Positions 24,510 to 37,476 of a DNA stretch of 64,000 nt are shown here, piece by piece; positions within the stretch are counted from its first letter, which is position 1; each line of letters starts with the position of its first letter. The position numbers and the translations under genes were made by a program. The notes beneath the pieces are model-generated. The model was not told the origin of the DNA, did no database searches, and saw only the letters and a list, made by a program, of their open reading frames with translations. The DNA comes from Echinometra lucunter (taxonomy: Eukaryota > Echinodermata > Echinoidea > Camarodonta > Echinometridae), in contig CM057153.1 in the NCBI GenBank assembly GCA_029962745.1, forward strand, positions 13,529,241-13,593,240, written 5' to 3'.

Positions 24510-27500
24510 TCAGTGCACAGTAGTTTCTGCATCCTTTCTACACCTATGTGTATGTTTCTTAATATAGCTCTTGCCAAAAAACCCATTGCAGATGCTGCAC
24601 ATGACTGGAACAGACCCTATCTTCTTGGATGAACGTTCTCTTTTGTATTCAGGAGTACTTTTCTTTGCTTCAAGTTTGTTCTGATGCAAAATGCCCTCCT
24701 TCCTAATCTTCATGAATTCTTGAATTCTCTCCTTTTTTTGCAGTTTAACAATATTTTGGACTCTGGGATTATCACGGTGCTTTTTTAATATGTGATCAGA
24801 TAGTTTTGATGCCAACTTACCACAGAAAATGCAATATCTGTAAGGTTTCTTGTAACTCTCGTGCTTTAGTGGCCTGGTTTCATTTTTCGACATTGCCTGA
24901 CTATCCGGGGGTAGATTACTAGTTTGAGCACCATCATGACTAGTCAATGTTTGTCTTGTGAATGTTGGATGCTTTGGATGTTTTGAATGCTGTTGCTTTC
25001 TCTTCAAGGGAACAATGTCGTCTTTTTTTTTCAGATCTGTTTCAGTAATGCTCTCACTAGGAGGATTCCAACTATCATCTGATGACAGACCAGACTCTAC
25101 ACCATCTGAAGACAGGTCAGGCTCATGCTCCATTGAAGAGTTTCTTTGAGTAAGGGTCATGCGGCATCTCCTTATGGGTTGAGCCCTTTTGGGTTGAGCC
25201 CCAAAGAAGCTTCTATGGGGATACCTGCTTTTGTCTGAAGAATCATAGCATACCAGTTTATTAGGAGAGGGGTTAGGCTTGAGATCATTGTTCTGTAGAA
25301 ACGTTGCAGGAATATTGACTATTGACTGCATGTTAACTCCAATATTGACTTTGTCTGAAGAATCACAGCATTCAAGTTTATCTGGAGAGGGGTTAGGCCT
25401 GAGATGGTCATTTCGTAGAAATGTTCCAGGAATATTGTCTCCATAAACAGCAGTTTGTGCATCCTTTTCACACTTATTAATATGTGTCTTAATGTAGCTC
25501 TTGTCAAAAAACCCATTGCAGATGCCGCACATGACTGGAACAGACCCTATCTTCTTGGATGAACGTTCTCTTTTGTATTCAGGAGTACTTTTCTTTGCTT
25601 CAAGTTTGTTCTGATGCAGAATGCCCTCTTTCTTTATTTTCATGAATTCTAGAATCCTCTCCTTTCTGGGCAGTTTAACAGCACTTTTGACTCTTGGATT
25701 GTCAAGGTGCTTTTTGGAAATGTGATCAGATAATTTTGATGCCATCTTACCACAGAAAATGCAATATCTGTAAGGTTTCTTGTAATTATCATGCTTCAAT
25801 GGTCTGGTTTCATTTTGCGACATTGTCAGACTATCCGGGGGTGGATTACTAATTTCAGCAGCTTCATGACTTGTCAATTTTTGTTTTTTGACTGTTGAAG
25901 GCTTTGAACGCTGTTGCTTTCTCTTTAGGGGAATGATGTTGTTTTTTTTCCCAGAATTTTCAAGATATGTTTCAGAAAAAGTCTCTGCAGGAGGATTCCA
26001 GCTTTGATCTGACGTCAAATCAGACTCTACTTCATTTGAAGACAGGTCAGGCTCATCCTTCACTGAAGAGCTTCCATCGGGATACCAGCTATTGTCTGAA
26101 GAATCATGGCATAGAGATGTTACAGGAATACTGACTCCATGCAAAGCAGTCTGTGCATCCTTTCCACACTTCTTAGTATGCCTCTTCATGTAGCTCTTCT
26201 CAAAGAACCCATTGCAGATGCCACACATGACTAGAACAGACTCTGTGTTCTTTGAGGAACGTTCTCTTTTGTACACAGGGATACTTTTCTTTGCTTCAAG
26301 TTTGTTCTGATGCAGAATCCCCTCCTTCCGTATCTTCATGACTTCTTGAATTCTCTCCTTTCTAGGCAGTTTAAAGGCATTTTTTACTCTTGGATAATCA
26401 TGGTGTTTTGCTAATATGTGATTGGATAGTTTTGATGCCATCTTACCACAGAAAATGCAATATCTGTAAGGCTTTTTGTAGTTATCGTGCTTAGGCCTGG
26501 TTTCATATTTCGGCATCGCCCGACTATCTGGGGGTGGATTACTAATCTCAGCAGCATTGTGACTATTCAGTTTTCGTCTTTTGGTTGTGGCATGCTTTTG
26601 ATTATTTGAATGGCATTGCTTTCTCTTGAGGGGAATGGTGTTGTCTTTTTCTTCAGAATTTTCAGGACATGTTTCAGAAATAGTCTCAATAGGAGAAGGA
26701 CTCCTGCTACCATCTGACTGATAAGACTCTGCTTCATCTAAAGACAGGTCAGGCTCGTGCTTTATTGAAGAGCTTCTGTGAGGAAGGGTCATGTGGAATC
26801 CTGTTTTGGTTTTAACTGTACTGAAGCTTGTATGGGGATACCAGCCATCGTCTGAAGACTCACAGCATTCCAGTTTTATTGGAGAAGGTTTAGGCTTGAG
26901 AGTATATGAAGATAAGTGAGGCTGGACTTCCTGGGGTGACAGACCAGGCTGGAGATCATCTGTGGACTGGTACGAGGGACAACCTTCTGTTGAAGGACCT
27001 TGCTGTCTTTCATCTGCTGAATGGTCAGGGTGACAATCCTGTGTTAAAAGAAGGTGTGTGTAAGTGGGTTTTCTGAAAGATTTCAGTGAAGCCCTACAAG
27101 TGCCATCAAGATACAGCAAACTTACACCACTCAACTAAAAATTTGGCACAAATAATATCTGAAACATATTCTAAACAATTAACATATATTGTTGATGTAG
27201 CTTGTAACAAACGAGTTTTAACCAGAGATAGGACATATGCTCTTACTTGCACAAAAATAATATGATTATTTTTGTTTTCGAATGAATATGGAGGAAGATT
27301 AAGCTCCAAAATATGTGTTTCACAAAAATATGAATAACATTTTTACTTTAGTTTAAAATCCATGTTTCAAGCATGTAAACAAAATCTCACATTTCACCCT
27401 TTGGGGGACACATTTGGTATATCTTAACAAAACCAGAGCTTAAATCTACACAAATCATATTTTGGTTGTTTAAGCCTATCAAAAGGATTTAGTATATATT

Positions 27501-27534
27501 AAGAGGTTACTCACCTTAAAAACGTTGAAAACAT
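24510..27534 (-). CDS. Triplicated C2H2/C2HC zinc-finger protein, copy B (867 aa)
   Basis: This is the second copy of the gene at 7183-10368, with the same model: exon 1 at 27534-27515 and exon 2 at 27093-24510, phase 2. All six fingers keep every Cys and His, and the frame is open to the same TGA. The protein is exactly 56 residues shorter than copy A because A alone carries a 168-bp in-frame tandem duplication; otherwise the lengths agree. A 7-bp insertion relative to A lies upstream of the exon 2 acceptor, so it is spliced out in this model. Substitutions are scattered through the linkers. Preservation of the frame in both copies argues that the gene is functional, or at least recently so. 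It may be an allele of copy A rather than a paralogue. Confidence 0.75.
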
Positions 27535-28347
27535 CTCAGTTTAGGCCAGAGTGCTTATATCTAGCACAGGTTTGTGCATCCACGCCGTATAAAAAAAAGG
27601 GGCCGACTGTGTATCTCGCTAACCCTCAATACAACATATCACACACTCTACATGTACATGGCATAAACTTGACTCCACCATGTGTTACAACTTTACAAGT
27701 ACAGCAACGAGGGCATCACCTCAGCGAAATTCGGTGCACCTCAGCGAAATTCGGTGCACATCATACAACGTGTATCTTATAAATTTCCAAAAGTAAGGTA
27801 GGGTTCTTAATAAATTTGCTTATTTTAGGAGAGATAACATCTTTCCATGATACATAGGGATGGCACAGATATTATAATGAAAGCGCAAAATGTGCAAAAT
27901 GTACAGTGGGTTGTTAATGATACATGTACATATTTTACTAAAGCAAAAAGATATAAAACTATTTGTCGGAAGGTATGGTATTTTTGCATGGAGGAGGATA
28001 TACACATACGTTGATTTCAACCTCAAAAAGCATAACTTAAATTGCGTCAAGAGAAATGTAACTTTGCAGCGATGTAGATGGATACGCCCCCTCTACAGTT
28101 TTGGTCTGATTAGTCCATAATGCCAATACAAAATGGAACTTTAAGGACAATCAGCAAATTCCCCTTTACACCAAATTCCCCCATCAGTCTATTTTTTTGC
28201 ATAGAAATTCACTCTGAGTAGGAAATAGGTACACTTTATAGTCCCCATAGGCATAGGAAAGGAACCACTTGATCCAGTAGACAGAGGATTAGCATCATTA
28301 ACAAACATGCAACAAGGGCAATGGGAGGCAAAATGTTATTTGCTTAC

Positions 28348-28419
28348 CATGTCCACAACAGCACAAAACTCATCAAGTTTGGTCAGCATTTCTTCAACTT
28401 CCTCTTCCAACTGTTGACT
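28348..28419 (-). CDS. BLOC1S4: BLOC1S4 exon 2, copy B
   Basis: This is a 72-nt phase-0 exon with acceptor CTTGTAG and donor ATG|GTAAGC, encoding SQQLEEEVEEMLTKLDEF then CAVVDM. It matches the BLOC1S4 core LxxxLEDLLTRVDEFVGMLDM (human, from memory): the MLTKLDEF and VDM positions align. It lies about 9 kb downstream of exon 1 on the same strand. The only difference from copy A is a silent TTA/TTG change. The rest of the coiled coil (IRxDxS and onward) was not found between here and position 18058. Confidence 0.65.
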
Positions 28420-28591
28420 CTACAAGCAGGGCAAAAAGGAGAAAAAATGGTAACAGAATTGATTTTTAAAAAATGTACAGCCATTAAAGAGCAGTTCTGC
28501 CCTCTGGTAGTGACTGTATTAAATTCTTTTAGATCTAAATTATGTATCTAAATAGTATATCCAATTACCGTTATTCACAGCGACTCAAAAA

Positions 28592-28733
28592 ATCTCTCCT
28601 CCTTCTCCTCCTACTTCTCCTTCTCCTTTTTCTCCTTCTCCTCCTCCTTCTTTTTCTTCTTCTCCTTCTTCTCCTCCTTCTTCTCCTTCTCCTTCTTCTT
28701 TTCTTCTTCTTCTTCTTCTCCTTCTCCTTCTCA
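28592..28733. repeat. ~140-bp polypyrimidine tract, copy B
   Basis: This is the counterpart of the tract in copy A, shorter by roughly 60 bp and differently interrupted, as expected for a length-variable microsatellite. Confidence 0.9.
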
Positions 28734-29031
28734 AGGTGTCTAGAGTAAGCGCCAGAGTTTAGTAAGTTTTTGTATTTCATCATACTCTTCCCTAAGTGAT
28801 GCACTGGGTTGCACTGGGTTCAGCAATTAACATGCCAGCAGCCAAAACTGAGACTGAAGTTCTAAGCAGCCGTGAGCACTATACAATATACATATCCAAG
28901 GCGATGATTAATACAAAGCTATTGCAAAAGCGGCTAAAAAAGCAGTAAGAAAACAATGAAGTACATGTCCATGTAAACTCAACAAGCGATTGTCAAATAG
29001 GGGTGTAAAGTTAGTACCACGTTCGGGTTCG

Positions 29032-31387
29032 CAGGGCTCGAAATACCCACCGGCCATCGGCAATTTGCCGGTATGCCCCACCCACTGGCCGGGATGCGTG
29101 TTTTTTTACCATACCGCTAACGCGTCATATTCTCTAATTTAATGCCAAAGAGCGACTTGAGCGGAGGCCGTTATCTGTCTACGAATGCCTCGGCTATCTC
29201 GATCTCGCTCGCGCGCGCGCGCTATACAAATCACACATGCAGCATAGCAGCCTATATGTGTACTCATGTCTATATAGTGACTGCAATCACTAACGAGGCA
29301 AAGTCCACGCGCATGCGTATTGCACAATTATTGCACAACTTTCGTGGTATTGCACTTTTTTGCGTACCGAAAGCGATAATGGCCTCTGCTCAAGACGCTC
29401 TGCGGCATTAAATGAGAGAATCTGACGCGTTAGCGGTACGGTAAAAAAACACGCGGCCGGGATGCCCTTCTCAAAATCAGAAGGTTTACGGCCACAAAAT
29501 TTTCTGAGTGGCCTTGATGCCCTCCAATCTAAGAAACTCATACTACATTAAAAAAAATAAAACCCTGAATTTTCCTTTTTATTTTGTGACAAAATATTTC
29601 AAATTAGCACAAAATGCACCCTTTTTCAACAACAGGAGAGACCCTTAAGTTTGCGATATCGCCATGATCGTAGAAGGCCAGTATCATTAACTGCTCAGTC
29701 CCACATGTACCAGTGCAGTGTAGTGTGTAGTGTATGTGTAAGTGCAAGTAGTGAATGACCTGGCGGTTCCTACCCTGACTTCTGATTATCAAGGTTATTT
29801 CTGGTCTTGAGTGCCGATATTTTAATAAATTTTGATATAGTGTGTGGATTTTATTTTTCAAAATGTCAGTGAAACTTATCTTGAGTGGTATCTGAACATC
29901 ATTACTATTTAAAGAAGCGCGCGCCGTCCATGTTTTTAGTCAGCTGCTTTGGGCTGTAGGCCTTCCTTCAGAGTCAATTGCTCCCCGAGCTCTGGGGGAG
30001 TTATCCTGCAGAAACTGCCTCATTGGGCTGGTGATTTCAAGATTTTTCAGTCGTGGTAATAGTTTATTTTTTCAGCTTTTAGGGCATTGTAGGGTTGATA
30101 TTTGATTAAATAATTAGTTTTAACATATTTTGTGAAGATATGTGATATCTAGAAAAAAATATTAGAACCCCAAAAGATGAAACTTTAATTCTGTGAAGTT
30201 CTGCATTTTAAAATTACTTTGTTTTGGGTTAGGGTATAGGAAGTGATGAAAATTTACTTAGACCTACTTGCATTGAGTATGTACTCAATTAAACATGTAA
30301 ACCACTTCTTCGCTTGGTTTACATGAGATGCTAATATTATTTTCTGGACATTCATTTGCTTAAGATTATGTAATGACATTAACAACAATCCAATAAATAA
30401 TAGAAGGGGACATTTTCTCTTCTGTGCTGCCTCTGAGCCTGAGGCCATCTTTATTTTTAGTTTTGCTTTCTTCCATCCACTCCACAAAGCACCACACACC
30501 TTCACCAGCTTATCCTGTAACAGTTACAATTTTTTCTTGAGAAAGGAAGGGGAGAAGGGATGAGAAGGAAAGAAATGAACACCTCAATTAACAATTCAAT
30601 TCATCGAGTGATAAATACTTTAAGATGATCTAGGATTCTGTCCTCTCTCATTTCTCATTTTAAGCTTTATCCACATGAATTAATGATAATAATCTCAAAT
30701 GGAATTACTTGATTCATCCATATAGCCAGAGGGCAGTCTCACCAAAAAAAAAAAAAAAAGGCAAAAAGAAAGAACAAGGGTGTGAGAGTTCAGCTTTAAA
30801 ACTGATTTCAGCTTTTTTTGGTTTTGATTTTCAACTTAATGTCAGCTTTTTGTGGACTTCCTCTGTACAAAAGTATAGGAGCTTTTGTGATTTCAGCTCT
30901 GTGTATTTGTGGTCACTCACACCCCTGAAAGAAAGAAAAAGCATCAGAGGGAAGAGAAAAGGATAAGAGAACGTAGGAAGAGCAGGAGCAGACAAGGAAG
31001 GAAAAAGAAACTTCAGAGCTTCCGCGCTTCGCGCGGGAGGGGGGAAACTCCCCCCTCCCTGCACCCTTCCCCCTAGGAGTACACTTTGTATGCTCAATAT
31101 TTAATTTGCACACCTTGCATTCCCCCGCTACTGCCCCCCAAAAATTAAATTCTAGCTACGCTTCAACCCCTAAAATACTGCCACCGTGCATAATTATAAG
31201 TGAGAAGCATGAATGAACTACTGTGGACAAAGCGTAAATGCGCGTTTATGCATTGTGCCGTGGCACGAGTAGGTCAGGTCCCATTTTGGCCTTGGTGCCC
31301 CTCTAAGAGGATATGTGCCCCTCTGAGAGGATACGTGCCCTCCCAAAAAAGTGGCCGTGACCCAAATTTTATGAAATTCGAGGCCTG
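29032..31387. mobile_element. B-specific 2.36-kb TIR element
   Basis: It begins CAGGGCTCGAAAT and ends ATTCGAGGCCTG (imperfect inverted termini), inside a GGTTCGG repeat where GGGTTCG occurs on both sides. It is absent at the matching site in copy A. The termini are hAT-like. Internal sequence includes a nested foldback (29096-29454), a ~150-bp piece with GGGTGTGAG inverted ends (about 30777-30926), and a CTTCGCGCGGGAGG-type GC patch. No transposase frame is recognisable. Confidence 0.7.
29096..29454. mobile_element. MULE-like foldback MITE, nested, perfect 9-bp TSD
   Basis: The 359-bp element has ~85-bp inverted arms starting GCGTGTTTTTTTACC. It is flanked by the perfect 9-bp duplication GGCCGGGAT (29087-29095 and 29455-29463), the TSD length usual for Mutator-type elements. 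The loop contains a (CG)n patch. It has inserted into the element at 29032-31387. Confidence 0.85.
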
Positions 31388-34271
31388 GGTTCGGTTCGGT
31401 TCAGCAGGGTTCGGCAATTTTTTTTCAGAACTTTGGTTCGGTTCGGGATTCGGCAATATCTTTACAAGGCTAGTACTTCAAAAAAATATAAGTGTGAGCA
31501 CTGATATTGTATGACTGCCAGATTCCCTACCGTTTAATGGAAGTCACTGTTTGTTATAAATATATTTTGTACGACAAAAAATAGTTACTCACTGAATTTA
31601 TTTCATGATTTTTCGTTATTTATTTTCTTTTCTAAACAAAAGAGAAAGATTATTGAAAGTTTATTTTCATACTGATTTACAGTAAAAAAAAAAAAAAGAA
31701 GAAAATCTTAAAAATCAAAATAAAGGAGAGGAATGAAAAATATGAAAAGAAATTATCAATGAAGGAGTGTTTTTATTTAGTAATATGATCGATTACGATT
31801 GTTAATCAATTACAATTTTAAGTATCTTTGGGCACATTTTCAAGCTTTTAACATGATTTATTTTTTTAAACAACTCAAATTCGTGGTGGCAAATATTATG
31901 AAATTTATCAGAATCAAAGGAGAGATGAGACACAAGCGGTATTTAGTGGTTTTCTATTTCTTATCTAAGAAAAATCTTTTACAACATGAATGAAATCTTA
32001 CACCAATAAACATATGTATTAATTTTTTAATAAAAGTAGGGGTGTATCTCTTATTATAAAGCAAAATGAATTCAGGTCAAGGCCCTCACCAAGGGCTGAA
32101 TCAATCCTGTGTTATAAACTGCTGAACTCCTGAACTTGGCCTTTGAGTTCGGTTCAGTTCGGTCCTGTTCAGAAGTGCCATGTTCGGCGAACTTCCGTTC
32201 AGTAACAGCCCTATTGTCAAAGTCAGGAAAGGTTCACAAAGACAAAATAGAGTGACTTGACCATAGCAACACAAAGCTGTTGCAACTCACGTCAATCTTG
32301 CAATCAAAACAGGTTGAAATTATGCGATTGAACAGTCAGTTGTAAGTGAAACTTAACTATCAGTTTCCTGTAGATAACTCTACAGGTTTATCTTAACTTT
32401 CATGGAAAACCCCACAATATTCTTGCAAGGCTTCAGAGTCTTAAATTGGCTTCACTTCAAGCAAGAAGAGATGAAAGTGATTGGAAGTCTACCCAGTCAT
32501 TATTGACATAGATCTCAACACAGAGACTTGCTCCAATAATCTAGATTCTTTGCCAAATTTCTACTCCCTTCGTGGAAACCAAGGTTTGGTTCTTCCTAGG
32601 TGCAGAACTAACTGGTATCTAAATTTGGCAATTCCTTCATATGTATGTGCAATAACTAATAATGATGATAATAATAGTAGGTTATTATATAGTGCTCACT
32701 TCCGTCAGAATTGATGCTCCTGGCGCTCCACTATTACCTTTAATTTAGAATCTTCATATTACATCTCAAAATTGCAAGCCTTGGTAAAAGGTATCTTTTT
32801 TCATAATAGTATTTTACATATGCTTTTTATTCTTGAATCCATTTGTACAAGATGTAATAGATTTCAGTGCAATAATCACTCTTTAACCTTGACTCGAATC
32901 TTTTTCTATGCTCCTATTCACAAAATATCATGTTATCCCTAGATATCATTTGATATTTTGTTTACTCACAATTATTATCCATTATTACCAATACAAGCTT
33001 TGATATGATTATCATTTAGACTATTACTTTCTGCTGGCCTATCAATGTTGTTCTATTATTGATATGTATAATGTTGATTTTTATTCGTAACAGTCATTCT
33101 GCTTGTAATGTTTTTTCTACATGTATCTGCCTGTTTTTTATTTCTCATCCCTTGTAAAAGAGTGCCATTGTTGTTCTTGGAAACCATCGGCCATGGGGGC
33201 CGTGGTTTTTGCTGTAGTTCCTACTGTAAAGCCGCGGTTTTATCATGGCTTTGCCATGATGAAGACATAGATACCAGTGGGTGATTTGAGCCATGGCTCC
33301 TTTGGTTGGTGGTGATTTGAGCAGGGAACCATAGTTTTCAGTAAGGTTTTTTCGCAAGGGATCGCATATTTATATTTTCTCTGATCATGTTGTAAACATG
33401 GTCAATTTTGCTCCAGTACCTTCGTATCAAGTTACATGTCTTTTTATACCAACTTAAATAAATAATATATTAACATTGAAAAAAAATCTTGTACATTTAG
33501 ATCTACAGTACATACCGGTATGTATTTCACTTTATTGTTACCATGTATTTGGATTTTATCTTGTGAAAATAAATTGATACAAATTTAATTGAAATGGAAA
33601 CTGATACATATAAGTCTCACAATTAACTTGCAATTTTCCATACTTCCCCTCTTGTATTTTTTATGTCCTCTTGCCCAGATTATCATGTTTTATGCTTATG
33701 AATGTCTGTAGTCACAGAGCTCTTGATATGTCGCAACACAGGCAGAACTGCAACAACCAAATGTAGACAGAATGAATGCACTATGAACGAGTACAAATAA
33801 AAATATTGAGAATAGAACTTAACACCATATATGTTTGTGTATGTGTAAATGGGTTATACAGACAATACAAGATTTCACCAATGTTGAAAATCTTAATGAA
33901 GTTAATCTTCGGCCTTTTTCAGGAAGGCAGTGTATACAGCAACATGCGCACGTGTTTTTACCTTAGGCCACATGTGTGTGGCTGTATCCACAGCATCGGC
34001 ATGTGGATACAGCCACACTTGTCTGAATCCCCACTTGTACTCTGTGCCACAGCGCTATCGCTAGCAGCAGCACATTACACAAGCGACATGTACATTCAAG
34101 CGACAATGTGTTGCAAAACCCCTAAAATTGGATATCATGAAGGCTTTACCTCTTGAAATTCACTGACATCTGTTTCTGTATTCCTAATCAGCAAAGTACC
34201 AATGCTGGCACATCCCGCTAACTTTAGTTGGGGCTCGCCATGTGTGGACTGGCACGTGATGTTTACTGAGT

Positions 34272-34528
34272 TTAGTCAAATTTAAGTTTATTCTTACATG
34301 AGTCCAGAGACGTGGAGTTCACGACATCTGTAGGTAGTTTATTCCAATCTATCACAGTTGTGACAAAAAAGGAGTCCTGGAAAGCTTTGGCTTTGTGGCC
34401 AATTTGCTTGAATTTCTTTTGATTGAATCTGGTGGATCTTTTGTTAGGTTGGACATAGTCTTGCAAAGGAATAGTGACTAGTCCATTCACCATTTTATAC
34501 ATCATACACAGCCTTACAAACATAGACA
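34272..34528 (-). pseudogene. LINE reverse-transcriptase C-terminal fragment, copy B
   Basis: This is the counterpart of 14728-14987 with a few replacements (ERST to KRST, DVMN to DVVN). The same WNKLP signature is present. It is a truncated remnant. Confidence 0.75.
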
Positions 34529-35510
34529 TACTGTCACATACAAACAATATTTTTACTTCATTATTGTCATCTGCTTGCTGATCAGGTGAGAATGAAGTGA
34601 AAATATTGTTTGTACAGGAAGTGAAATCAAGAGATAAAACCTTGTGACAATCAAAGTTTTGCAGGTTGGAACACATACCGTTGCATGAATACACATCGCT
34701 TAGCTTGTGCAGTGCATACACTAGCGATAGCTGTCCCAGCACGGTCAGAGTACAAGTGGAAATTCAGACAAGTGTGGCTGTATCATCATGTCGATGCTGT
34801 AGATACAACCACATGCATGTGGCCGTAAGGTAAAAACACCACAAGTGTGGCTGTATACACTGCCTTTCAGGAAATAAAAATATTATAGACCAGTTATTAC
34901 ATTCAGAGTAGAATACTGAATATTGAATATCTAGTGAAGATGAAGAGAATTATTTCCAATTTCAAGACGAAACTTCTGACCACATCATCATGATTTACAA
35001 AGTTATTGTTTCCTACAGAATCCTACTAAATTTACTACATCATTACATGTATTAGCAGCATTCAGGAATCAGGGGCCCCTTTCATGAACCATCACAAGTC
35101 TAAGAGTAAGTTTGTGGACATCCCATTAAGATGTATGTTAAGTGAACAATCTTTCTATTTTTGGTTTTTTAAATGACCGATGACTCGCGACAGGCTACCA
35201 CTACTAGTACTACTTGTATAGTCAGTGATTGTATTACCGAACGCGCACATTTACGCATCCAAAATTAATTTCCTACTCTAAGAACTATGAAACATTCTCC
35301 CACAGGAGATTTCAAAGGGAAAATGACAAAAACAAGACAAAAACACTTTTGCAATGTCATCGTTTTCTCAAAAAGCAAAAAATGGTCAAATTGGCTGATT
35401 GTCGATTTAGTACATTGTCCAACTTTTTCCCATAGGAAATGGGTATGAAATCCGACTGGTAGGACTGGATCACTGCGAGTCAACGAGAAGCCGCTTGAAA
35501 ATGACCAATA

Positions 35511-36084
35511 TTCATCGTTTATACATTCAAATTATTCAAATAAAACAGATAAGACAAGGATTTTTAAAAAAAAAATCTAAATATCTTAAGCTTACCAATT
35601 TCATGATTTATTTGTTTTAACTCTCCATTTTCAGGTAAATCCAGGGTACAAAGGTCCTCTCGGTGGAAAATCTTGCAGCCAACCGTATTCAAACAATCTC
35701 TCTCTGTTTTGTCCCTGTTTCATACGTACCAATAATATATGCCCTATGGTTTGTAAGCGTACGTACGTACTTTTGGGCATGTTGTTACGTACGTACGAAT
35801 GATGATGTTGTTGTTGTCTCGCACTGGTCGAAATGCGAGGAATTTGCTGATCTCCGAAACACGGAGGGACAAAACAGAGAGAGAGAGAGAGAGAGATTGT
35901 TTGAATACGGTTGGCTGCAAGATTTTCAACCGAGAGGACCTAGGACCCAGGATTTACCTGAAAATGGAGAGTTAAAAGGAATAAATTGTGAAATTGGTAA
36001 GCTAAAGATATTTAGATATAGGGTCTAGGGCCTATATACATCCTAGTCTTATCTGTTTTATTTGAATAATGTATAAACGATGAA
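35511..36084. repeat. ~575-bp foldback repeat with ~210-bp arms
   Basis: The left arm (TTCATCGTTTATACATT, then AGCTTACCAATTTCA, TCTTGCAGCCAACCGTATTC) is repeated inverted at the right end (about 35860-36084). The arms differ by small indels and a GA microsatellite. A third partial copy lies at about 36560-36730. No coding sequence is recognised. Confidence 0.8.
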
Positions 36085-37119
36085 TAGAGTAAAGACTCTG
36101 GTGTGCGGCCGCTTAAAGGGAATTTGCTGATTATATTTATCAAAGACTCGCACATAGTTCAATACCATCTCTCTCTCCCGTTTTGATCCCTCCGTTTTTC
36201 AGAGATTAGCAGGTTGATCTGCAGCAGGAAATGTATCCGGAGAGTAAAGTGTCAGTAAGTGTGGTCCAAGTATCTTTAAAGTTGGGATAGAGCAGGGATA
36301 TGGTTCAGGAGATAGGTATGGACTTTGAAAAGGTAGTGAAGAGTTGCCTTTAGTATTACTGCATTGACTGAATGGGGAAGGGTCGGATTATGAGGCAGAA
36401 GAATGGACTCTGTTAGCTGGTGTGGGTTGCATGGGTCAAATGAGGATGCAGAGTCAAAATACTTGCTTATTATAAACAGAAGGCAAAATTAAAATTATTG
36501 ACCAATTACGTGGTCAGTAGTGTCCATTTTTCAAAACGGTGCTCGTTTGAATACGGCCTGTTGAAATGCATGGAGTCGCGAATTCGCTGATCTCCCTGCG
36601 AAAAGCGCGGAGGTGAAAAGAGATAGAGGTTGGCTGCTGCAAGATTTTCAACTGAGAAGACCTAACGTTAGGACCCTGGATATACCTGAAAATGGAGATC
36701 TAAAGGAATAAATCATAAAATTGGTAAGCCATATTATAGTCTATAATGATATTTTTATATTCATGAATAAAGGGGAAAAATGGATTATTTGAGGTAGTTT
36801 TCTCGTCGTGCTGCCCAGCACAATGAGATTGCACGCACAACGCTTCGGGGCGCTTCTGTCTCTATAAAGGAGGAGTGCCGACCCTACCAGAATATGAGGC
36901 TAAAGCCTAACGACGACTGTTACTGTTTGAGACAGAACACTTCGGTCTAATACTCTATTAGCCGTTTTCAAGCGGCTTCTCACTGACTCACAGTGATCCA
37001 GTTGGATTTCATACACATACACAAAGCAAGGCGCTCCGGTCTCTAACTTAAGTCTAAAGACAAAGTGAGGAGAGTCAACCCTACCACTGGCACTAGAAAA
37101 TCTACCAGCATGAGTTGAC

Positions 37120-37274
37120 CAGGGCTGCGTTTCATGCAATCGTCATAAGTCTAGGCCTACTCTAACTTCTATTTTTGGACATGCATTGAAACATGTGTTG
37201 TAGAGTTAACACACGTTTAAATAGGATGTCCATGAACTTGGACATCTATGACGGTGTCATGAAACGCAGCCCTG
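37120..37274. mobile_element. Palindromic MITE, CAGGGCTGCGTTTCATG family
   Basis: The 155-bp element begins CAGGGCTGCGTTTCATG and ends with its exact inverse; internal GACATCC / GGATGTC pairs extend the hairpin. A second member is at 54108-54247 in DLGAP5 intron 8. No clear TSD is visible. Confidence 0.75.
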
Positions 37275-37476
37275 AATAAGAGGCTAACGACGAAATTTGA
37301 GACAGAATTTTCGGTCTAGCCCGGCCGCGGGGCCCAGGCCTCAGCGCAGGCTGGGCTTGGCGGTCCGCTTCGGCTCTTCAACTAGACCCTACACTGCTAC
37401 AGTCTAACTTTAGCCGGGACTTAGACCTTAGTTTAGTTCATCAGACATGACTGAGATTTAATTTTAAAAGACTCAC

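Larger units (their letters stand above)
28998..32213. mobile_element. hAT-like element, copy B, enlarged by nested insertions
   Basis: This is the same element as 11820-12673, with the same TTGTCAAA duplications (28990-28997 and 32214-32221). It is 3216 bp long because a 2356-bp element has inserted at 29032. Without it the length would be 860 bp, within 6 bp of copy A. Confidence 0.85.
18058..35038. repeat. Large duplicated block, copy B
   Basis: This is the second copy of the block at 667-15864, in the same orientation. It starts exactly at the end of the 500-N gap. Its right edge joins the single-copy flank that carries the only BLOC1S4 exon 1. The net length difference from A (+1783 bp) is almost entirely explained by the B-specific 2356-bp insertion minus the A-specific 362-bp element with its 7-bp target duplication and the 168-bp coding duplication. 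Uncollapsed haplotypes or a recent segmental duplication would both give this picture. Confidence 0.95.

Noticed and set aside
30254..30530. Minus-strand exon-like stretch DKLVKVCGALWSGWKKAK
   Set aside because: It has a good acceptor but sits inside a B-specific transposon and has no partner exon.
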